Assembly: GCA_947501275.1 (NCBI GenBank)
Contig: CANMVD010000001.1
Location: 124,001-188,000 of the forward strand
Source: an uncultured Tateyamaria sp.
Lineage (GTDB): Bacteria > Pseudomonadota > Alphaproteobacteria > Rhodobacterales > Rhodobacteraceae
Reading direction: 5' to 3'
DNA length: 64,000 nucleotides
Part shown: positions 1-8,870 of the stretch, piece by piece
Position numbering within the stretch: the stretch's first letter is position 1
Layout: each line of letters starts with the position of its first letter
Notes under the pieces: model-generated
The model's database searches: none
Told to the model about the DNA's origin: nothing
Seen by the model: only the letters and a program-made list of their open reading frames with translations
Program-made: the position numbers and the translations under genes

Positions 1-264
1 CTCAATCGTCGTTGGGAAGCCACGCAAAACGAGACCATACGCACTGAAATCTGGAAAGAGATGCTGGCCATTCACGCCGATCAGCAATTCGGGATCGGCA
101 TCTTGTCTGAGGCCCCTCAACCCGTTGTCGTATCCGACCGACTGCGAAACGTGCCAGAGTTTGGCAAATGGGCATGGGACCCCGGCGCACATTTCGGGGT
201 GCATCGCGTTGACGAATTCTACTTTGGCGATCCGGCCGAAGAACTTGCGCAGGTGCTCAAATGA
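1..264 (+). CDS. ABC transporter substrate-binding protein, C-terminal end (partial)
   Basis: An open frame enters from the left edge and stops at 262-264, overlapping the next gene's ATG at 261 (ATGATG context). Only about 87 residues are visible. They include a W-x-W pattern and the segment LRNVPEFGKWAWDPGAHFG, which resembles the C-terminal lobe of family 5 (Opp/Dpp-type) periplasmic binding proteins. Assignment rests mostly on context: two Opp-type permeases follow at once. The substrate cannot be read from this fragment; the enolase-superfamily enzyme at the end of the cluster suggests an acid sugar or other carbohydrate-derived solute rather than a peptide (inference). Confidence 0.65.
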   Translation, partial: LNRRWEATQNETIRTEIWKEMLAIHADQQFGIGILSEAPQPVVVSDRLRNVPEFGKWAWDPGAHFGVHRVDEFYFGDPAEELAQVLK

Positions 265-1289
265 TGTTTGTCCGCTATGCGGCCTACCGGCTTTTGACGA
301 TGCTGCTCACACTGGCCGTGGTGTCCGTGCTGATCTTCATCATCATCAACCTGCCGCCCGGCGACTACCTGTCCAACCAAATCGCAGAACTGCGCGCCAC
401 GGGCCAGGCCGAAGGTGTGGCCAAGGCTGAATTCCTGCGTCAGGAATACGCGCTCGACCGGCCGCTCTATCAGCAATACCTGATCTGGGTTGGCGTGATC
501 CCCGGCCCGCAAGGATTTTCCGGCCTGCTGCAAGGCGACTTTGGTTGGTCATTTGAATTTGACGCACCAGTCGCAGACATCGTCGGCGACGCGCTCTGGC
601 TGACTGTGCTGGTCAACCTCGCCGCCGTGCTGTTTGTCTACCTCGTCGCCCTGCCCCTTGGTGTGCTGGCGGCAGCCAGATCCGCCACGTGGGTCGATTA
701 CACCACCGCTTTTGTCGGCTATCTGGGCCTTGCGACACCCAACTTCCTGCTGGCGCTGATGCTGTTTTACTACGGTCACAAATACCTCGGCCTTCCCATC
801 GGCGGCCTTATGGCCCCGGAATACGAGGGCGAACCGATGAGTCCCGGCAAGATCCAGTCGATCCTTGTGCACCTCATCGTGCCCACTTTCGTGATCGGCA
901 CCTCGGGGGCGGCGGGCATGATGCAACGGCTGCGGGCCAACATGCTGGATGAACTCAGCAAACCTTACGTCGAAACTGGCAAAGCCAAAGGCCTCGGCCC
1001 AACCAAGCTGCTGACGAAATACCCGCTGCGTATGGCCTTCAACCCGTTTGTAGCTGACATCGGCAACCTGCTGCCCGCGATGGTGTCCGGCTCGGTCCTC
1101 GTCTCGGTGGTGCTGGGGCTGCAAACCATCGGGCCCGCCCTGTTGACCGCGCTGAAGTCCCAAGACCAATTCCTCGCCGCCTTTGTGCTGATGTTCGTGG
1201 CCCTACTCACGCTCATTGGCACCATGATCTCTGACCTCTTGCTGGTTCTGCTCGATCCCCGCATCCGCTACGGCGCACGGGAAGGATAG
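261..1289 (+). CDS. ABC transporter permease (OppB/YejB-type)
   Basis: 342 residues. Inner-membrane permease of a binding-protein-dependent importer. It starts with a hydrophobic segment (residues about 8-30), has several further membrane spans, and carries the cytoplasmic EAA-loop signature VETGKAKGLG near residue 235-258, the contact site for the ATPase. The long periplasmic stretch after the first span is usual for the OppB/DppB group. It overlaps the binding-protein gene by 4 nt and is followed 5 nt later by the second permease, so the genes are one transcription unit. The ATPase genes are not in the window. Confidence 0.85.
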   Translation: MMFVRYAAYRLLTMLLTLAVVSVLIFIIINLPPGDYLSNQIAELRATGQAEGVAKAEFLRQEYALDRPLYQQYLIWVGVIPGPQGFSGLLQGDFGWSFEFDAPVADIVGDALWLTVLVNLAAVLFVYLVALPLGVLAAARSATWVDYTTAFVGYLGLATPNFLLALMLFYYGHKYLGLPIGGLMAPEYEGEPMSPGKIQSILVHLIVPTFVIGTSGAAGMMQRLRANMLDELSKPYVETGKAKGLGPTKLLTKYPLRMAFNPFVADIGNLLPAMVSGSVLVSVVLGLQTIGPALLTALKSQDQFLAAFVLMFVALLTLIGTMISDLLLVLLDPRIRYGAREG

Positions 1290-1294
1290 CCCAG

Positions 1295-2446
1295 ATGAGC
1301 ACACTCCCCGACGGACGCTATATCGACGACGCGCCTTATGATCCCAACGTGGATCTCAGCGCGCCGGAACGCTCGGACATGGACGCATCCAATGCCGTCC
1401 TCGTATGGCGCAAGTTCCGCAAACACAAATTGGGGCTGCTGTCGGGGATCTTCCTGTTCTTCGCCTACGCCTTCATTCCGTTTGCGGGCTTCATCTCACC
1501 CTATACTCCGAACGAACGCAGCGCCGACCACCTCTACCATCCACCCCAAGCGATTAAATTCTGGCATGATGGCGAGTATGTCGGCCCCTTTGTCTATCCG
1601 ACAACCAGCGTGGCCGATCTCGAAAACTTCGTCTGGACTTACGAGACAGACACCACCCGCCCCATGCCGCTGCAGTTCTTCTGCAAAAAGACGGAATACA
1701 ACCTGATTGGGTTCATTCCCACTGAGAGGCACCTGTTCTGCGCGCCTGAAGGGGCCACCATCTTTATCTTCGGCTCTGACAGGCTGGGACGCGACGTGTT
1801 CAGCCGCATCTCCTACGGTGCACAACTATCCCTCACCGTCGGCCTGATCGGCATCACCGTCAGCTTTATCCTCGGCATAGGCTTTGGTGCCATCGCAGGC
1901 TATTTCGGCGGCTGGATCGACTGGACCGTGAACCGGGCTATCGAAATTCTGCGCTCCCTTCCCGAACTGCCGCTCTGGCTCGCTTTGTCGGCGGCTGTGC
2001 CATCAAATTGGGGGCCGGTCTCGGTCTTCTTCATCATCTCGATCATCCTTGGCCTGCTGGATTGGCCGGGGCTAGCGAGGGCGGTGCGAAGTAAGTTCCT
2101 CTCGCTGAGAGAGGAGGAATATGTCCGCGCAGCGGAAATGATGGGGGCCAAACCGGGCCGCGTGATCCGACGCCACCTGCTGCCCAACTTCATGTCCCAC
2201 CTGATCGCCTCGGCAACCTTGTCGATCCCGGCCATGATCCTTGGTGAAACGGCGCTCAGCTTTCTTGGCCTCGGCCTGCGAGCGCCCGCCGTGTCATGGG
2301 GCGTGATGCTGAATGATGCACAGAATCTCGCCAGCATCGAAATCTACCCGTGGACAGCCATCCCAATGCTGCCAATCATCATAGTGGTGCTGGCGTTCAA
2401 TTTCCTCGGCGATGGTCTGCGCGACAGCCTCGACCCCTACACCTGA
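1295..2446 (+). CDS. ABC transporter permease (OppC/YejE-type)
   Basis: 383 residues. Partner permease of the preceding gene. It has a long soluble N-terminus, a first membrane span near residue 50, a large periplasmic insert (about residues 75-175) characteristic of YejE-like proteins, and then four or five spans. The EAA loop is visible as VRAAEMMGAKPGRV at about residues 275-290, and the C-terminus has the LGDGLRDSLDP ending common to OppC/DppC. The stop overlaps the start of the mandelate-racemase-like gene (TGATG), implying coupled translation of transport and catabolism. Confidence 0.85.
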   Translation: MSTLPDGRYIDDAPYDPNVDLSAPERSDMDASNAVLVWRKFRKHKLGLLSGIFLFFAYAFIPFAGFISPYTPNERSADHLYHPPQAIKFWHDGEYVGPFVYPTTSVADLENFVWTYETDTTRPMPLQFFCKKTEYNLIGFIPTERHLFCAPEGATIFIFGSDRLGRDVFSRISYGAQLSLTVGLIGITVSFILGIGFGAIAGYFGGWIDWTVNRAIEILRSLPELPLWLALSAAVPSNWGPVSVFFIISIILGLLDWPGLARAVRSKFLSLREEEYVRAAEMMGAKPGRVIRRHLLPNFMSHLIASATLSIPAMILGETALSFLGLGLRAPAVSWGVMLNDAQNLASIEIYPWTAIPMLPIIIVVLAFNFLGDGLRDSLDPYT

Positions 2447-3519
2447 TGCAGATCCGCAAGATCACAGGCCGGGCTGTCATGGCGCCGCTTGCCACGCCGA
2501 TCACGACCGCACAGGCCAACATCCCTGCGGCGCCACTGGTCATCGTGGGCGTCCAAACCGACGCAGACATCAGCGGCACCGCCTATGTCTTCGGGTACAC
2601 GTCCCTGATGCTGAAACCATTGGTCACCTTCCTCGACAGCCTGAATGACAGCCTTGCAGGGCAACCTGCAGACCCCGGCCACATCACGACACACACCACC
2701 GCCCAATTCCGCCTGCTTGGACGGCAGGGCATGGTTGGCATGGCGCTTGCCGGGCTCGACCTCGCGCTTTGGGACGCGGCAGGCAAAGCCGCCGATCAAC
2801 CCGTCGCCACACTGCTCGGCGCAGACCCTAGGCCGCTGAAATGCTACGACAGCCAAGGCATCTTTGTCCCCGGGCGCGACAACCGCCTGATCGAAGCGTC
2901 GTTGGCCAAGGGGTTCCAAGCCATCAAGGTCAAACTCGGCTTCCCTACGCTGGCCGAAGACATCACCGCGCTCACAGCCCTTCGCGCCCTCACAGGTCCA
3001 GATATTGACCTGATGCTGGACTACAATCAGGGCTTTGACGCCGCCGAAGCCATCCACAGGATCAAAGCGATCGAGGACGCAGGCCTCAACCTCAAATGGG
3101 TCGAAGAACCTGTGCCCGCAGAAGACACAGCTGACTACCAAGCCGTACGCGCCGCCGTCTCGACCCCCATCCAATCGGGTGAAAACTGGTGGCACGCCGC
3201 AGATGCAGAGCGAATGATCAACGCCGGCACCACAGATCTCGCTATGCCCGACATAATCAAGATCGGCGGGATCACCGGCTGGCAACAGGCCACTCGGATC
3301 TGCGACCAAGCCGACATCCCCGTCTCAAGCCACTTGTTCATTGAGCCCAGCGCCCATGCCCTCAGCGCCACAAACGGCGCACACCTGCTCGAATGGCTTG
3401 ACGTCGCAGGGGGGCTGATGCACACGCCGCAACCACTGGACAATGGATACACCACCGCCCGCGGTCCAGGCCTTGGCATCCAGTGGGACGATGCCAAAAT
3501 CGCCCACCACGCTGCGTAA
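2446..3519 (+). CDS. mandelate racemase/muconate lactonizing enzyme family protein
   Basis: 357 residues from the ATG at 2446 that overlaps the permease stop; an upstream in-frame ATG at 2350 would lie inside the permease and is not used. Enolase-superfamily acid-sugar dehydratase or racemase. The complete mandelate-racemase-subgroup active site is readable: K-x-K at Lys161/Lys163, metal-binding acids in LDYNQ, VEEP and SGEN, the Asp269-His296 dyad (MPDIIKIGG and SSHLF) and Glu316 (LLEWLD). These sit within one to three positions of the known mandelate racemase residues 164/166, 270/297 and 317. The substrate is unknown; mandelate itself is only one possibility. Last gene of the importer operon. 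Confidence 0.88.
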   Translation: MQIRKITGRAVMAPLATPITTAQANIPAAPLVIVGVQTDADISGTAYVFGYTSLMLKPLVTFLDSLNDSLAGQPADPGHITTHTTAQFRLLGRQGMVGMALAGLDLALWDAAGKAADQPVATLLGADPRPLKCYDSQGIFVPGRDNRLIEASLAKGFQAIKVKLGFPTLAEDITALTALRALTGPDIDLMLDYNQGFDAAEAIHRIKAIEDAGLNLKWVEEPVPAEDTADYQAVRAAVSTPIQSGENWWHAADAERMINAGTTDLAMPDIIKIGGITGWQQATRICDQADIPVSSHLFIEPSAHALSATNGAHLLEWLDVAGGLMHTPQPLDNGYTTARGPGLGIQWDDAKIAHHAA

Positions 3520-3540
3520 CCCGATACAGCCTTCTCCGTT

Positions 3541-3592
3541 CCCAAAAATCCCGGGGCAGGCCGCAGGCCGGGGGCAGAGCCCCCCCCCTTTT
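3541..3592 (+). terminator. G-rich hairpin element, possible terminator
   Basis: In the convergent gap between the racemase-like gene and the MscS gene. It begins CAAAAATCCCGGGG, contains a GGCC-GCA-GGCC stem and then the hairpin GGGGGC-AGA-GCCCCC (3570-3584), followed by C4 and T4. The same kind of element recurs at 21775-21819. Transcription termination is plausible but the T-run is short. Confidence 0.5.
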
Positions 3593-3770
3593 CTTCATCA
3601 ATAACTGTCGCCGCAGGCAGCAATCAGATCACTGCGCAAGGCGAGTGCAATGCGTTAACTCATGCCCAAATTCATACACGCGTTGCGCTGGTGCTGTACC
3701 GGTTGTGACGCCCCTTTGAAGCCGTAAACTTCAATGAATATTGGGCAAACGCGCCCCAACCGACAATGCG

Positions 3771-6101
3771 TTAACGATCATCCCCGAAATCCGCCGCGTC
3801 CTCCAGCATCTCTTCCTCGATCGAGGCCTGCGCCGCCGCGGTCACCGCCTTTCGCTCCTGCTCACTCAAGTCATCCGCTTTTTGCCCATCCGCCAAACGA
3901 ACGGTCACCTCACGATGTGCGAAATGGATGCCCTCACGCTCAAACAGCGCCCGGATTTCCTCGTAGACCTTCTTGCGCACCAGCCACTGATCACCCGGCT
4001 TGGTCATGAACTTGACGCGAATGATCATCGCACTGTCCTGCATCTCGATCACACCTTGGGACTTGAGCGGCTGAATGAAATTCTCGCCGATCACCGGATC
4101 GTCCAGCAGCGCAACACCAAGGTTCTTGATCAACTTGCGCACCCGCTCCACATCCGTGTCATAGGTGACGCGCAAGGGCAGCTTCATGATCACCCAGTCC
4201 CGTGAATAATTGGTCAAAACCTGAATCTCACCAAAGGGAATGGTGTGCAGCGCCCCAAGATGGTGACGCAACTGAAACGAGCGAACCGAGATGTTTTCGA
4301 CCGTGCCTTTCACCCCGCCCACATCAATATACTCGCCCTTGCGAAACGCATCATCAAACAGGAAAAACGCCCCTGAAAAGATGTCGCGCACTAGGCTTTG
4401 GCTGCCAAAACCAACAGCGACCCCGACAATGCCCGCACCAGCAAAGAGTGGCCCCACATTGATACCCATTTCCATCAGCGTGATCAGCAAGATGGTCAGA
4501 ATGATGACGATCAGGACAACGTTGCGAAACAGCGGCAACAGCGTGGCCAGCCTCGATGCAGACGATCCACCGCCCTCGTCTCCCAGTTCGGCTTCCTGCA
4601 CATCGCCCTGCTCTTCTCGGATCTTGGCATCGATCCAGATACGAAAGGCATTGTGCGCGATATAGCCCAGAAAGATGATGACGACGATGTCGAGCAAGCG
4701 ATCCGCCAGACTGTCGCCCATCATGTTTGTGGTGTTTGGCTGCCACACCGCCAAGAAGGCGTAACTGCCCGCCACAAAAGCAAGAATGCCGGCCACACGC
4801 TGCGCCAGCCCCTCAAAGGTGTTGATGCGCGGGCCCATGGGCATGTCAGGGATCACATGCTTGTCACCAAGGATCTCGGCCTGTAACGCATTGTGTTGTC
4901 GCACACGGCGTGCGCGCTCGAAACTGCGTTCGATGAAGTAGTTAATGACGCCGTAGACAACGATGATCGTCGTCAGAATGGCCCACCCGGCCGCAAGCAA
5001 TGGCACGCCCAGTGGATCACCCAGCACCAGATGATAGGTCTGCTCGCCCCACGCGAACAGGAAATACACAATGGCCATCGGGGCCCAGACCCGCGACAGA
5101 ATCCGCAACACCCAGGTTGTGTCACTGGCACGTTTGCCGTTCAGCAGCGCATGCGTGATTGCCCTGTGGTTCACCGTTACAAGGGCGATGTTGATCGCCA
5201 TGACCACAAGACTGAGCAGCGAAAACAAGAAGGCATAGACTTCGTAATTGAGCCCCAGTTCTTCGATCCATTCACCAAAGAGGATTGCAAAAAATGCTGC
5301 CGCTGTCCCCCCGCTGAGCCATAGGTGCAAACGCCTTGCATCCCGGTTGGAGAAGAGCGGGATCCGGTACTGTTCAAGGTAGGGCGACAAGATCATTCGC
5401 CACACGCCCGTGACAAAGCGGACCGCGAAGTAACCAACGTTGATCAGGGTAACCGTAAAGCGCAGTGCCGTATCTTCGACAGCACCAAACAGCGTAAAAC
5501 CAATGATGTAGGCCACAGCCATGGACACGAGGATACCGACAATTCCCATGAAAAAGCGGAACGTCAGGAAGGGCATTTTTTGCCCATAGCCATGCGGGTC
5601 ATCCATGATCCGCGCCACCACAAAGCTTTTTACCATGCGCTTGCCGTAGACTTGCGCTTCAAACACCATCCCGGCGGCCAACATGCCAAGGCTGAATACC
5701 AGCACTTTCACATAGGCCATGATAGTTCCATCCGGGCTGGTGGCGCGCAGGATGTACAGCACTTCATTGAAGTCATCCGGCAGGTTCAGAAAACGGTCTA
5801 CCAGAGCCGAGCGGAACGCATTGACGTCGTCCTGAACGCTCATCAACGTGGTTCCTGATGCCGGCGCATTACTGTGCGTCTCAGTCTCGCTTACCTGAGT
5901 CAGAACCCGTCCGTCTGCGTCAATAACCACAACGCTGACGCCGTTTTCAGCAGCGTTGCGCATGATCTGCGCGATCTCGTCTTCATCGTCAGGACTGGCA
6001 GATGGCAGCAATGTCCCAAGCGTTTGCGCGCTGGACAGCGTGGCCCAGAACAGCAGGCACAGTGCGACGACACCCGCCCACATCGTTGATTGCAAACGCA
6101 T
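3771..6101 (-). CDS. MscS-family mechanosensitive ion channel, large multi-span type
   Basis: 776 residues from the ATG at 6101, chosen because it gives a clean signal peptide (MRLQSTMWAGVVALCLLFW then SSAQ); the frame stays open upstream to 6287 but that part looks non-coding. After a periplasmic region of about 150 residues there are roughly ten hydrophobic segments, then the MscS pore helix and beta domain (GVAVGFGSQSLVRDIFSG; GEYIDVGGVKGTVENI) around residues 580-660, and an acidic tail. It acts in the inner membrane as a tension-gated channel in hypo-osmotic shock. It lies alone, convergent with the racemase gene and divergent from the glycosyltransferase operon. Confidence 0.88.
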   Translation of the reverse strand: MRLQSTMWAGVVALCLLFWATLSSAQTLGTLLPSASPDDEDEIAQIMRNAAENGVSVVVIDADGRVLTQVSETETHSNAPASGTTLMSVQDDVNAFRSALVDRFLNLPDDFNEVLYILRATSPDGTIMAYVKVLVFSLGMLAAGMVFEAQVYGKRMVKSFVVARIMDDPHGYGQKMPFLTFRFFMGIVGILVSMAVAYIIGFTLFGAVEDTALRFTVTLINVGYFAVRFVTGVWRMILSPYLEQYRIPLFSNRDARRLHLWLSGGTAAAFFAILFGEWIEELGLNYEVYAFLFSLLSLVVMAINIALVTVNHRAITHALLNGKRASDTTWVLRILSRVWAPMAIVYFLFAWGEQTYHLVLGDPLGVPLLAAGWAILTTIIVVYGVINYFIERSFERARRVRQHNALQAEILGDKHVIPDMPMGPRINTFEGLAQRVAGILAFVAGSYAFLAVWQPNTTNMMGDSLADRLLDIVVIIFLGYIAHNAFRIWIDAKIREEQGDVQEAELGDEGGGSSASRLATLLPLFRNVVLIVIILTILLITLMEMGINVGPLFAGAGIVGVAVGFGSQSLVRDIFSGAFFLFDDAFRKGEYIDVGGVKGTVENISVRSFQLRHHLGALHTIPFGEIQVLTNYSRDWVIMKLPLRVTYDTDVERVRKLIKNLGVALLDDPVIGENFIQPLKSQGVIEMQDSAMIIRVKFMTKPGDQWLVRKKVYEEIRALFEREGIHFAHREVTVRLADGQKADDLSEQERKAVTAAAQASIEEEMLEDAADFGDDR

Positions 6102-6420
6102 TCTCACGACCCAAACCCACCTTAATTCCCCGGTGCCATGAACGCTACGCCACTGCGCATACCTTGACAATCGAGACGCGCAGAATGTGAACACGACGTT
6201 TTCACCCTTGTGCGAGAAAACCGTCACACTCTTGATCTTGGACGCGCAAGTTCCGACTTTGAACTCATCCTGACCCGTTGCGTTCATGGCACGTGATCAA
6301 ATGCGACTTGGCTGGCGGGCCTTGGGATCATTGCACACTGTGATATATGGCAAAAAAACGAATCTTTTGGGCAGGACCATATGGCGTGGCCCAGGGACTG
6401 ACAGGAAAAAGACGACGATT
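6102..6420. other. divergent intergenic region between MscS gene and glycan operon
   Basis: About 320 bases with no supported gene. It must hold the promoters of the minus-strand channel gene and of the plus-strand seven-gene operon. An AT-rich patch (about 6340-6362) is the likeliest promoter area for the operon, but I could not assign convincing -35/-10 boxes. Confidence 0.4.
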
Positions 6421-7635
6421 ATGGGCAACCCACCAGTACTTGCTGCGCCGGAGCGCCCACGTCGCGTTGTGCTTTACAGCCACGACACGTTTGGCCTTGG
6501 CCACTTGCGTCGCAGCCGTGCACTGGCCTCAGCCCTGACGCAATCGGGCGTGGCCAGCTCGGCCATTATCCTGACGGGCAGTCCAGTCGCTGGCCGATTT
6601 ACGTTTCCTGAATCCGTGGATCACGTACGCCTGCCCGGCGTCAAAAAACTGGCCGACGGTTCCTATGCCAGCCAGAACAGCGGTATGGATATTGATGGGA
6701 CGACAGCCCTGCGCGCCGGCCTTATCGCTTCGACCATCGCGGAATATGAACCCGATTTGCTGATCGTCGACAAAGAACCGACCGGCTTTCGCGGCGAACT
6801 GCTCCCTGCCCTTGAAAAACTGCGCAGCGCAGGGCGCACCCGTATCGTTTTGGGATTGCGCGACGTTTTGGACGAGCCTGATGTTTTGGCCGCCGAGTGG
6901 GCGCGCAAAGGTGCCGTTGAGGCAACAGAGCGGCTCTATGATGAGGTTTGGGTTTATGGGCCGAAATCCGTTTACGATCCGACGCAAGGGCTGCCTTTGT
7001 CGGACGCTGTAAGGGACCGCACTTACTGGACGGGTTATCTGCGCCGCGAAATCATTGACCCGGCCGAGGTGCCAGATACCCCCTATATCCTGATCACACC
7101 GGGTGGTGGTGGCGACGGCAAGGCGATGGTTGATCTGGTCCTCAAGGCCTATGAGCAAGACCCAGATTTGTCGCCACCCGCGGTCTTGGTCTACGGGCCA
7201 TTTCTGACCGGCACAACACGCACCGCCTTCGAAGAGCGAGTGGCGAACTTGAAAGGTCGGGTCACCGCCACAGGTTTTGACAGCAAGATCGAGTCCCTTT
7301 TTGCCAGCGCCAAGGGCGTCGTTTCGATGGGTGGCTACAACACATTTTGCGAGTTGCTTTCCTTTGACAAACGGGCCGTGATCGTGCCCCGCACCAAGCC
7401 GCGCCTCGAACAGTGGATCCGCGCAAATCGCGCCGAAGAATTGGGTCTTGTCCGCAATCTCGATCAGTTCCGTGACGGGTTAACAGCGGAAAGCATGATT
7501 GCCGCCATTCGCGGGCTACCTGATCAAAAGCGCCCCTCTGAATCCGGGGCAGATGGCTTGCTGGATGGGCTGAACGTCGTGATCAAACGGGCCTCCAGCC
7601 TGATGGGCGTCCATGTGCGGCGCGCCGCTGAATGA
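6421..7635 (+). CDS. predicted glycosyltransferase, MurG-like (COG4671 type)
   Basis: 404 residues from the ATG at 6421, preceded by AGGAAAAAG; the frame is open further upstream without a ribosome site. The N-terminus has the COG4671 hallmark YSHDTFGLGHLRRSRALA, where the GLGH loop is typical of GT-B enzymes of the MurG/PseG fold. The C-terminal half has VVSMGGYNTFCELL, the donor-site G-x-N-T motif. The protein should use a nucleotide sugar; acceptor and sugar are unknown. First gene of a seven-gene operon; its stop overlaps the next ATG (ATGA). Confidence 0.75.
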   Translation: MGNPPVLAAPERPRRVVLYSHDTFGLGHLRRSRALASALTQSGVASSAIILTGSPVAGRFTFPESVDHVRLPGVKKLADGSYASQNSGMDIDGTTALRAGLIASTIAEYEPDLLIVDKEPTGFRGELLPALEKLRSAGRTRIVLGLRDVLDEPDVLAAEWARKGAVEATERLYDEVWVYGPKSVYDPTQGLPLSDAVRDRTYWTGYLRREIIDPAEVPDTPYILITPGGGGDGKAMVDLVLKAYEQDPDLSPPAVLVYGPFLTGTTRTAFEERVANLKGRVTATGFDSKIESLFASAKGVVSMGGYNTFCELLSFDKRAVIVPRTKPRLEQWIRANRAEELGLVRNLDQFRDGLTAESMIAAIRGLPDQKRPSESGADGLLDGLNVVIKRASSLMGVHVRRAAE

Positions 7636-8870
7636 GCAATCACCCCGTGCGCCTTGCCATCGCCGTAAAGGGTTGGCCGCGCCTATCCGAGACGTTCATT
7701 GCGCAGGAACTGCTGGCTCTTGAACGCGCTGGTGTCGATTTTGAAATCTGGTCGCTGCGCCATCCCACCGACACGAAAACGCATCCCCTGCACGACCAGA
7801 TCCGCGCGCATGTTCGGTATCTGCCGGAGTATCTGCGCGACGAGCCGATGCGTGTCCTTCGCGGACTGGGCGCTGCATTCTTACGGCCCACGTTCGGAGC
7901 AGCATTTGTGCAGTTTCTCAAGGATCTGTGGCGCGAAAGGACCCGCAACCGTGTACGCCGCTTTGGGCAAGCCTGCGTCATGGCGCGCGAATTGCCAGTG
8001 GAAACGGCTGCGATCTACGCGCATTTTCTCCATACGCCGTCTTCAGTTGCGCGCTATGCGGCTATGATGCGCGGCGTGCCGTGGTCATTCTCTGCCCATG
8101 CCAAGGACATATGGACCTCACCGGATTGGGAGTTGCGCGAGAAGCTGGACAGTGCAACGGCAGGGGCAGCATTTGGCGCTACCTGCACCCGCTTCGGCGC
8201 AGAGCATCTAAACGAACTGGCGCGCGATACACCTGTCGATCTTGTCTATCACGGGCTTGATCTGAGCCGATTTCCTCCACCGCCCGAACGGGACAAGCGC
8301 GCGCCCGACGCTCCTTTTTCCATGTTGTCGGTGGGGCGTCTGGTCGAGAAAAAAGGCTTTGATCGGTTGATTGATGCACTTGCCTTGCTGCCGGGCGATC
8401 TGGACTGGCACTGGACGCATATTGGGGGCGGTGCTCTTGACGCCGAAATGCGCGCCCGTGCCGAGGCCAACGAGATCAGCGCACGCATCACGTGGCGCGG
8501 TGCCTGCGACCAGCCCGAGGTGATTGAAGCCATGCGCAACTCTGACCTGTTTGTGCTGCCCAGCCGTGTGGCAGAAGACGGCGACCGCGATGGGTTGCCC
8601 AACGTCTTGATGGAAGCGGCCAGCCAACGCCTTGCAATCCTGTCCACCCCAGTTTCAGCCATTCCGGAATTCATCGAGACTGGCGTGCATGGAACGCTCA
8701 GCGACGATGCCCCCGAAGCAATTGCGCAGCACATGACAGCTATCGCCCGCAGTCCTGAGACGGCTTTGAAAATGGCGGACGCTGCCTACGATCGGCTCAC
8801 ATCCGAGTTCCGGATGCAGCCGGGTATCGACCACCTTGCGCAGCGCCTGCGTGGCATCATGACACCATGA
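7632..8870 (+). CDS. glycosyltransferase family 4 protein (WcaL/AmsK-like)
   Basis: 412 residues. The start KGWPRLSETFIAQELLAL is the signature of colanic-acid/amylovoran-type GT4 enzymes (WcaL, AmsK). The C-terminal donor domain has SVGRLVEKKGFDRLIDAL (about residues 232-250), GACDQPEVIEAM, and the terminal E-x7-E region DGLPNVLMEAASQ. Predicted retaining transferase at the cytoplasmic face of the membrane. It overlaps both neighbours by 4 nt (ATGA). Specificity cannot be read from sequence. Confidence 0.8.
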   Translation: MSNHPVRLAIAVKGWPRLSETFIAQELLALERAGVDFEIWSLRHPTDTKTHPLHDQIRAHVRYLPEYLRDEPMRVLRGLGAAFLRPTFGAAFVQFLKDLWRERTRNRVRRFGQACVMARELPVETAAIYAHFLHTPSSVARYAAMMRGVPWSFSAHAKDIWTSPDWELREKLDSATAGAAFGATCTRFGAEHLNELARDTPVDLVYHGLDLSRFPPPPERDKRAPDAPFSMLSVGRLVEKKGFDRLIDALALLPGDLDWHWTHIGGGALDAEMRARAEANEISARITWRGACDQPEVIEAMRNSDLFVLPSRVAEDGDRDGLPNVLMEAASQRLAILSTPVSAIPEFIETGVHGTLSDDAPEAIAQHMTAIARSPETALKMADAAYDRLTSEFRMQPGIDHLAQRLRGIMTP

